From assembly GCA_015143295.1 (NCBI GenBank), contig CM026556.1, positions 23,126,547 through 23,190,546 of the forward strand: a DNA stretch of 64,000 nucleotides, read 5' to 3'. How positions within the stretch are numbered: the stretch's first letter is position 1; the number at the start of each line of letters is the position of its first letter. The stretch comes from Tetracentron sinense (taxonomy: Eukaryota; Streptophyta; Magnoliopsida; Trochodendrales; Trochodendraceae). Shown one piece after another: positions 56,166 to 64,000 of the stretch. The notes beneath the pieces are model-generated. The model ran no database searches. It saw only the letters and a list, made by a program, of their open reading frames with translations, and had not been told where the DNA came from. The position numbers and the translations under genes were made by a program.

Positions 56166-59100
56166 GCATTTTCTTCCATTTTTTTTTTAGATCTGGGTCT
56201 TTTATTTTCACTCTGAATTTTTGTTCTCTTTGGTTTTCTGTACATAAGAAAAACCAACAGCTCCATTTCGTGAGCTCCTTCTTTCTCCCAACTTTTTTCC
56301 AGCACCTAGATCTATGTAGATCCCTCTGGTCTCTCCCCTTATTAGCCATTTTATTTCTTCACCAAGCCGTAGTTGAATCATTTACTCATATTTTTTTAAT
56401 TATTTTGTTATGTGTACAGAAACAAGCTGATCGGGCATCGTCACATGCAAATTTTTTTTATTTTTTTCTTTATTTTGTTTATTTTATTTTAGTAATCCCT
56501 TGTTCTGGGGAGTGATTGTTGTGGGAGTTTCTTCCATCTATCTTCTCTCGGATCATCAACAACAACAGTAGCACTACTGGCCACTGGCTTTCTTTCTATT
56601 ATCTTCACGACAACAGCACGCAGGTATTCATCCTACCTGTTTATCTATTTATTCATTTATTTTCTTTTTTGCATGTTAGAAATTAAATGTGAGGAGGGAG
56701 TGTTGGGGATTTGAATCTTTTGGGCCCTTGGATCGGGCCATATGTTGGTGAATTGAGGCCCATAAGCCCCTAGAATCATTTTAGAATTTTTGGGCTTACC
56801 TTTTAAGGTCGTGGAAAGATAGTGGACCAAAGCCAATTGACCATTAGTGGTCAATGGGCCTTGGCCCATTAACTTTCTCTTTGGCCCCATTTCTTTTGTC
56901 ATGTATGTATGTATTATCCATGTGTGTGCAATAGTTTCCTATTTTGCCAACACTGGGCATTTAGGTAGTCTTTTAACTTACCTCGTTAATTAGTCTAACC
57001 AAAAAAAAAATCAAAAAAAAAAAATATATAAAAAAAAATCAAAATAAATTAAAGGTACTGGTCTATCTCCCCTTGGGACCTAGAGCAGGGTCCGTATTTA
57101 AACCATAACCTCTTTTGGTTTAAGGCCGCTCGATCCGCCCTGCTCTTTGCCTTTAAGTTAATTTAGTCAGTTAGACCTTATTTTCCTTTTTGCCTACCTT
57201 GGGCAATTAGATTAGTTTTTGACTAGTTAAACTTGCCAAAATTAAGAAATACAAAAAAATCAAAAAATACAAAACAACAAAAACATTTTAAAAAACCACA
57301 AAATTCAAATAAAGACTTACCCTAATAAATGAACGCCCCCTAGAGCTCCCCCACGAGCACCTAGCTACGCAACCATTTCCCGAAATGAGATTCATAAATC
57401 TCAATTCCAATTCCCCCAAATCAAGCACGAGTTGGAAGTGACCACACTCCGAAACGAGTATAAAAACAGTCATCACCCCGAACTACTATTAGGGTCTGAT
57501 TCCGACTAACCAGATAAGTAGGCAGCCCAAACCAGGGTTCGACCCCAACCAAAGATAAACAATTTTACACCCCATATTGATTTGTGTTTGATTAGCAAAA
57601 TTAATAATTGTTTAAGAAATTTTAAGTGATTTTAAATGTTTGGCTTAGACCTAATGAGTAGGTTACCATCATTGGATGGAGGTCCTGGTGTGCCTAACCC
57701 ATTCCCCAGGCCCTAAATAGATCTCTTACCTAGACTACTCTGGACCGTAGACCCCTTATTTTGGATTTATCTTGGGATCCTACTTCCCCTAAGTAGGTGG
57801 CGACTCTTAGAATAAATTTAACATTATTCCTCTACTCTCAGACCTTATCTCGACACTTAGATTTGAGAGGGGAGGAAAGGCGGTAAATTTAGGTGTTTAC
57901 AGTCTTATCAAAACAGAGCTGTCAGGCCATGGAAGCTTTGCCACCTAACCACCTAACCACCAACACACCATCATTGTTCCCGAGGTTAGTATGAAATCAC
58001 ACCTGATACGAGACTATCCTGAATCTTCAAGAAACCCATCACCTCCATCAAAAAGGGCTATTTTCGAACAAGGTGCACTTCTGCCATCTATATCACCTAG
58101 CCTCCATTCAGTCTGTTCCGCCACTTTGCCAAGGATTTTACCTACCCCATCAGTTATGAATGGTATTTTAAAACCTAATACAATCTCTACCTCGCACCTT
58201 GACAGTGATCCATTTCCCACCAACCCCTCCCCTTACTTCTCAAATACTGACCCGTACCCCCAGGCAGCGATATTTCCAACTTCAGATCTTGATGAGCCTA
58301 TTTACTGTCAACCCACTAGTCTAGTTTCATGTAACCCAAATAATGACCTCGACCACAATTCAAATATTGATTTGAGCATAAACTTGGCCTTGGCCCCAAA
58401 CCAGCAAGTTACTCCAAAAGGAAAAGGGATCAGGTCTAGTCCATATCGAGAATCCACTCCAAAAACATATACCCCTTATACAGTGAAGAAGAAAAAGATC
58501 CCAATAGTCCAACCGTCTTCCTCAGTACAGACTACTAAGCCGGATGTTTCACCCCTCGAGGATCAGACTCTTGATTCAAAGGATTACCAAATTCATGACG
58601 TGCATCACAAACAAGATGAAAGGATGGCTGCTCCAAAGCAGCTGCCCGGGGATCAATGAGTGTTTTGAGTTGGAACTGTCAAGGCTTGGGACGGAGCCGG
58701 ACAGTTCGTCACCTACGGGAACTTACCCATTCTCACCGTCCCTCAATGATCTTTTTGATGGAAACAAAACAAAGTCGTGTGTATTTGGAAAAAATTCAGC
58801 GGAGTATTCAGATGCATCAGCTTACTACGGTTGACCCTCATGGTTTGGCAGGAGGGTTAGCTCTTTTCTGGACAGAGGATATCACTGTGGTCATCACTTC
58901 TTGCTCTCCTAATCGCATTGAGACGGATGTCCGTTTCTTTCCCTAAGGTCCAATGTGTAGGGTGTCTTTCATTTACGGTCCCACTGACTATCGGTGTCGT
59001 CACAAACTCTGGAATCAGATCGGCAAAGAGGGTGAAATGATCCGAGCTCCATGGATGGTCATAGGAGATTTTAATGACATCCTCAAAATTGAGGAAAAGG

Positions 59101-60159
59101 AGGGGGGGAAATTAGAGAACAGTATCAAATAAAAAGTTTTCAAAGTATGGTGTCACAAGCGAGGCTTATTGATCTTGAAGCAAAGGGACCAGCTTTTACT
59201 TGGTGCAACCGGGGACACTCGGGAGAGTTCATTCAAGCTCGTTTGGACAGGGCGATGGGAAACCCTGAATGGTGTAACATGCTTCCGGATGCGCTATCTC
59301 TAAATCTTGACGATATTGGGTCAGACCACAGGCCTGTTATCTTGTTACATAAGGCCCAGCCCTTTTCAAAGCGATGCCCATTCAGGTATGAAGCTATGTG
59401 GTCCTCCCATGAGGAGTACAAAGAGGTCATTACAAAAGCTTGGAGGTCTCATTGTAATGGTTCGGAAATGTACTCTTTACGTTACAAAATTGCTCAGTGT
59501 AAGTTTGACTTAAAGCATTGGAATCGTGAAGTCTTTGGGTGCTTACAAAACCGTATTAAGAAGCTCAAGCATACCCTGTCTCTATTAAAAAGCAATACTG
59601 ATCGTAGTTCAGTCTTTCATCAAGAAAATATGTTGCTTTCAGAGTTAGACACAGCCCTCCATCAGGAGGAGGTTTTATGGGCCCAAAAATCTCGTGTTAA
59701 ATGGCTTCAAATAGGAGATAGGAATACAACATTTTTTCACCAATCCACGATCCAGAGGAGAAGGCTAAATCATATTGAGTGCCTGCGGGAACCGGGGGGA
59801 TCATGGATTCGAGAATCAAGTCAGGTTCAAGCCCATATTATAAGCCCATTTTCAGTCTCTGTTTACAACTTCAAATCCAGGTGCAGCACATGATATCCTT
59901 GAAAATATTGCCCCTCATTGCTCAGAAGATATGAATAGGTCTCTCTTGCAGACTTTCTCAAAGGAAGAAATTCAAGCTGCGGTTTTCCAATTGGCAGCCT
60001 TAAAGGCCCCGGGGCTGGATGGTTTTCCAGGCCATTTTTACCAGTCAAATTGGGATATTGTGGGGCCTAACGTCACGGCTGCAGTTTTAGCCTTTCTAAA
60101 TGGGGGCCATATCCTAAAGAGCTTTAACCATACTTTTATCACATTGATCCCAAAGATTC

Positions 60160-61487
60160 TGAAAAATCACTCGGTGAACCCCAAATAAAATATTTGAGTT
60201 GAGAACTCACAAACCCAAAGGGGGATGGCTAGCTTTCCCTATAATTCTTTCTACCCTTTTTAAGATTTAAGAATTAAATTATTAACTAAGGGAAAATAAT
60301 AATCAAGTGCGGAAAAGGAAAACAAGCAAACCACAACACAAGGTTTTTTACGTGGAAACCCTTCTGGGAAAAACCACGGGACCTAGTCCAGCAAAGAGAT
60401 ATCACTAAGACAAAGTCAACAAGAACTTACAAGACTCGAACTTGACTCCTTCGGACTTGACACTACGACCCTTCAGTTCTTAGTCCTCCACGCCTCGAAA
60501 AGTCATCACGTACCCGCAAGTCCCGTGATCAACCGCAGTCGCTCGTACTTCTCTTAGATCTCCACAACAACCACGATCCTTCTCGGATCGATCTCCTTCT
60601 ACGAAGGCTCCGGATCACAAACACCGGCCAAAGACACACACGTGTCGGGATTTTCAAATTAATTTTCTAACAATCTCTAGAGGGATCTTAAAACCATGAA
60701 GATCACATAATGCAAGAGCTAAGAATAGAAACGTTATTCTTGCATTCTCTAGAGAGGTTGTGAGAGGAGGGATCAACTATAATCAATGAAGAATAAAAGA
60801 AACCCTAGGAGAGAGTTCTCCAGCCTCTACTCTCACAAACTAATAAGATCTCTACGAATTAGGTCAATAGAATTCGTATTTATAGATTCCAAAGAGTTTG
60901 TATTTGAATAGGACTCGATTTTTTGCACTGAAGGATCTATCTAAGGTGAGCACCGATCTATCCATGCAAAGCACCGATCTATCCAACAAAGCACCGATCT
61001 ATCCATCAAAGCATCGATCTATCCAACAAAGCACCGATCTATCCATCAAAGCACTGATAGATCAATTCCTATGTTGATCGATCTATCCTTCATTACCAAG
61101 GATAGATCCTTCAAAATCTAACTCTCTGGAAAAAATCCTCATACATTTTCTTACACCACCGATCTATCCAACATGGAGGAGGATAGATCCTTCATTTCAT
61201 ACTTAGCCAATTTCGAGTGTTTTGAAAGGCTTGAATACAATAACCTTGTTTATGGAATTATGTTAACCTCTTAGGTTGATAAAAAGGTGTTCTAAGTCAA
61301 AAACCAACCTAGGTAATGGGTCACTAAGTCACTTACCTTCCTAGATCCGGAGGTGATACTTGATGTAGATTTCTTCTCTTTTCTTCGGCTTCTTGAAGCT
61401 TTACCAAGTATGACAAGTTGACTTTAAAATGACTCCACTATGACTTACGTTTTGATACATAATTAGCCAAGATATTTTGGACTTACA
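60160..61487 (-). mobile_element. 1.33-kb solo LTR inside the LINE 2 reverse transcriptase
   Basis: Starts TGAAAAATCACTCGG and ends TTGGACTTACA, with a perfect 5-bp target duplication GATTC at 60155-60159 and 61488-61492. The insertion splits the phrase LIPKI | PHPQ of the LINE. A TATA box TATAAATAC lies on the minus strand at 60876-60884, so its sense is probably minus. No coding part remains: it is a solo LTR. Family not assigned. Confidence 0.9.
60951..61065 (-). repeat. 20-bp tandem array upstream of the solo LTR TATA box
   Basis: CACCGATCTATCCAACAAAG units start at 60951, 60972, 60992, 61012, 61032 and 61052. Drifted copies continue to about 61180. In element sense the array is upstream of the TATA box. 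Confidence 0.9.
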
Positions 61488-64000
61488 GATTCCTCATCCC
61501 CAGAATATCAACCAACTTCGTCCAATTAGCTTGTGTAATACTATCTACAAAATCATGACAAAAACCCTAGCTAACCGTCTGAAAATTATTATCCCAAAAC
61601 ATGTTTCCCTTGAACAAGTAGCTTTTGTCCCCGGTCGACAAATCATGGAAAATGTGCTCCTCGCCCATGAGATCTACCACTACATAAAGAAGCCCCAAAA
61701 AAGCAAGAGATTTCAGTCAGTGGTGAAACTCGATTTGAGCAAGGCCTACGATCGGATCGAATGGAGTTTCCTTGATTATGTTATGAAGAAATTGGGTTTT
61801 TGCCAAAAATGGAGGCAGTTGATCATGCAATGCGTGTCCACGGTGACCTATTCTGTTTTGATAAATGGAGAACCTCACGGCTTCATCAAACCCTCCAAAG
61901 GCCTTCGTCAAGGTGATCCTCTATCCCTATATCTCTTTATTTTATGTACGGGTTATCTCATCTTTTACAGCAAGCCACCTTGTCTCGACAACTTACTGGG
62001 CTTTGTATTTCTCGGGGCTCTCCTATGTTATCCCACCTTTTTTTCGCAGATGACTGCCTCATGTTTATCAAGGCAGATCTAGAAGAGGCTGATGTGCTCA
62101 TGAAAATTCTTTCCAAATTTTGCTCGGCTTCGGAACAAGAATTGAATCTCCAAAAGTCCAGTATATCCTTCAGTTCCAACACCCCTTGGAAATTCTGAAA
62201 AATCGTTGCAAAAGCCATGCATATGAAGTTACTCCACTCCCCAGATCATTATCTTGGTCTTCCTCCTCATCCTGGGAGATCTAAAGCCCACACTTTCAAT
62301 TATCTGAAGCAACGAATTCTTACCAAGTTACAAGGTTGGAAGGGGTCCCTCCTTACTCAAGTGGGTCGGGGTGTTCTTATTAAAGCTGTGGCCCAAGCTC
62401 TCCCATCCTATGTGATGAGTTGTTTTATACTCCCCAAAGGTTTGGCATAAGGCCCTCAATGCCGCGCTAGCAAAGTTTTGGTGGGGTCAACGGCATGAGG
62501 AGAACAAGATACATTGGCACAATTGTGACTCTCTTTGCAAGCCGAAAAGTGTTGGTAGAATGGGCTTCAGGGATTTTTCCCTTTTTAACCAAGCTTTACT
62601 AGCCAAGCAGGCTTGGCGGCTGCTTATCAATCCGAAATCATTGTGGGCTAGGGTGTTAAAAGGTAAATATTATCCTAGGAAAACCTTCATGCAAGCTCCT
62701 GTGGGATCGAGACCCTCTTGAGGATGGAGAAGCATTTTAAAGGGTCGAGAGCTGCTCTCAAATGGTACTCGTTGGAATCTCGGTTCTGGATCTTCCATTA
62801 GTATTTGGGAGGATGCTTGGATCCCATCTCTTCCTAAGTTCCAGTTGGTTTCTACAAAGCCCCCTCATTGTACTATTCACAAAGTCTCTCAACTCATTCA
62901 TCATCAAACGGGAAAGTGGAATCTGAACCTTCTCCAACAGCTCCTCTTTCCAACTGAAATTCATGCCATCACTCAATTGAATCCTAGCCAGACAAACCAA
63001 GACGATACTATGATCTGGCACTTCACTAACAATGGACATTTTCAAGTAAAATCAGCCTACCACCTGGCTACATGTATAAAATTTGGTCTGGCTTCAAATG
63101 GCGGCGCGTCCTCTTCTCATTCCGAGGAAAGATTCTGGAATAGGATATGGGAGCTCCCTATGCCCCTAAAAATCCAGATTTTCCTTTGGAGACTCCTTAA
63201 AGGGTCCCTGCCAGTGACAGAAAGATTAAAGGCCCGAAGAATCCCGGTGGATGATATGTGTGGGCTTTGTGGGGCTGACTCTGAAACTGCTACTCATCTA
63301 TTTTGTCAATGCCCTTTTGCGAGGTGTATTTGGTTTGGCCTTGCTCTCCATGGTCGACTACCTCAGACAATTATTAGATCTCATGTTGATTGGTGGAGAG
63401 AGTGGTCGACCCACCCAGAGTTTTTCTCGGAAGGATACGGGATTTCCATCCTTATCATCTCCATGCTTTGGGCTATATGGAAAGCTCAAAATGGTAAACT
63501 TTTTGAAGGCCAAATACCCTGCCCTCAAAAAACCATGGTCACTGCTGTGAAATTTGCTAGAGAGATTTCGTTCTAACAGGTTTCCTCTCAGGTGGTCGTG
63601 GGTCCTAGACCGCCTCCCCGTCCTCCAGATTGTCAGCCACCACTGATGGACTGGCTTAAAATAAATGTGGACGGGGCGTGCAGCCCGATACTACCTTTGC
63701 TGGTGTGGGTATCATTATCAGAGACCATCGGGGTCTTACTATCTTCGGTCATTCCTTTCCCATTGATGCTGCTAGTGCGTGCATCGCCGAAGCAAAAGCC
63801 CTTTTCATAGGCTTATCTATCGCGGAGAGTCACGGATAGAACAAGTTCATTCTAGAGGGGGATGCCTCTCAGCTTATGGATGTACTGAATAACAAAAACC
63901 AGGACATTTACTGGGACGTAGCTACAATCATGAAGGACGTAAAAGCTTTTTGGAATCATTTTTTGAATGCTGAAGCTCACGCCATTCCTAGATCAGCAAA

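Larger units (their letters stand above)
54679..57901 (+). mobile_element. 3.2-kb solo LTR (Ty3/gypsy, perhaps Tat/Ogre-like) inside LINE 2
   Basis: Starts TGTGAACACC and ends GGTGTTTACA, an inverted TG...CA pair, with a perfect 5-bp target duplication GTCTT at 54674-54678 and 57902-57906. A TATA box CTATAAATG is at about 55045, plus sense. The phrase GTGGCGACTC near 57797 and the great length recall Tat/Ogre LTRs. No internal region is present, so it is a solo LTR left by recombination. Superfamily is inferred. Confidence 0.85.
53623..58659 (+). pseudogene. LINE 2 ORF1: DUF4283 and zinc knuckle, interrupted
   Basis: Starts MADIQKDISLLSQGLS at 53623. A DUF4283 RNA-binding region follows (54000-54350: PWNFNGHLVCLKRWEP, VPFWVQFHGLPLEYM), then a CCHC knuckle C-x2-C-x4-H-x4-C (VCYGCGSLVHDRRYC, about 54406-54450). 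A 151-bp tandem duplication (53677-53978) shifts the frame, and a 3.2-kb solo LTR sits at 54679-57901. The C-terminal part, 57907-58659, is Ser/Pro-rich and ends KQLPGDQ. ORF1 proteins bind the element RNA. Inactive. Confidence 0.85.
53390..64000 (+). mobile_element. LINE 2: plant L1-type element, split by two solo LTRs, runs off the window
   Basis: A C/T-rich 5' leader from about 53390, ORF1 (53623-58659, interrupted), ORF2 (58656 to beyond 64000, interrupted). ORF1 stop and ORF2 start overlap as ATGA (58656-58659). Without the inserts the visible element is about 6 kb. Domains as in LINE 1, but it is a different lineage (ORF2 begins MSVLSWNCQGLG). The exact 5' border is not certain. Confidence 0.9.
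58656..64000 (+). pseudogene. LINE 2 ORF2: endonuclease, reverse transcriptase, RNase H (3' end beyond window)
   Basis: The ATG at 58656 (MSVLSWNCQGLG) overlaps the ORF1 stop. Endonuclease: FLMETKQSR, VIGDFNDI (about 59060), GSDHRPVI (about 59318). Reverse transcriptase: APGLDGFPGHFYQ (60007-60045), then after the solo LTR QLRPISLCNTIYK (about 61513), KLDLSKAYDRIEW (61730-61765), GLRQGDPLS (about 61903), FFADDCLMF (about 62040). A zinc-binding domain (about 63140-63330: LFLWR-type core, CGLCGADSETATHLFCQCPF) and RNase H (LKINVDGACS at 63655, ILEGDASQLMD near 63850) follow. Stops and frameshifts, for example after 58946, 59130, 59860, 62080, 62450 and 63576, are spread along it. It is much more decayed than LINE 1. 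Confidence 0.88.

Overview
This is a piece of a flowering-plant nuclear genome. The evidence is GT/AG introns, a G-type lectin receptor kinase, a pentatricopeptide-repeat (PPR) fragment, a plant B-type cyclin fragment, and the full set of plant transposon families: CACTA, MULE-like foldback, hAT-like MITEs, Helitrons, LINEs with RNase H, and Ty1/copia and Ty3/gypsy fossils. No rRNA, tRNA, operon or CRISPR array is present. The species cannot be told from this window. An assembly gap of 10 N lies at 19325-19334.

Layout. 1-10324: the right part of a CACTA (En/Spm) transposon with decayed TNPD and TNPA genes, later insertions, a subterminal repeat array and a clean 3' terminus. 10325-19324: intergenic DNA crowded with small DNA elements: a 2.1 kb foldback element (12103-14179), two hAT-like elements with 8-bp target duplications, and two TGCTAGC-ended MITEs. 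The first two exons of a conserved host gene (UPF0235/DUF167 family) also lie here. A copia fossil abuts the gap. 19335-24600: LINE 1, one long ORF2 frame broken only by in-frame stops. 24601-27135: a coding-poor LTR fossil that LINE 1 landed in. 29223-39187: a complete Ty3/gypsy Tekay-like element on the minus strand with 5-bp target duplications. 39375-47752: MITEs, cyclin B and PPR pseudogene fragments, two Helitron 3' ends and a complete 2.03 kb non-autonomous Helitron. 48643-49985: a cluster of related MITEs just upstream of a G-type lectin receptor kinase (50227-52624), which carries a 5-bp deletion in its kinase domain. 53390-64000: LINE 2, running off the window and split by two solo LTRs (54679-57901 and 60160-61487), each with perfect 5-bp target duplications.

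How the parts relate. Almost nothing here is an intact host gene; the window is a stratigraphy of insertions. Nesting gives relative ages: the LTR fossil is older than LINE 1, LINE 2 is older than its two solo LTRs, and the Helitron at 44637 is younger than the Helitron end at 44631. The most unusual signal is a short palindromic core module, centred on a CACGTG G-box and an inverted TTAACC/GGTTAA. It is reiterated twelve times in the foldback element and recurs inside at least four other MITEs with different outer ends. A second recurring theme is a cluster of CCGATC-type repeats upstream of the TATA box in otherwise unlike LTRs.
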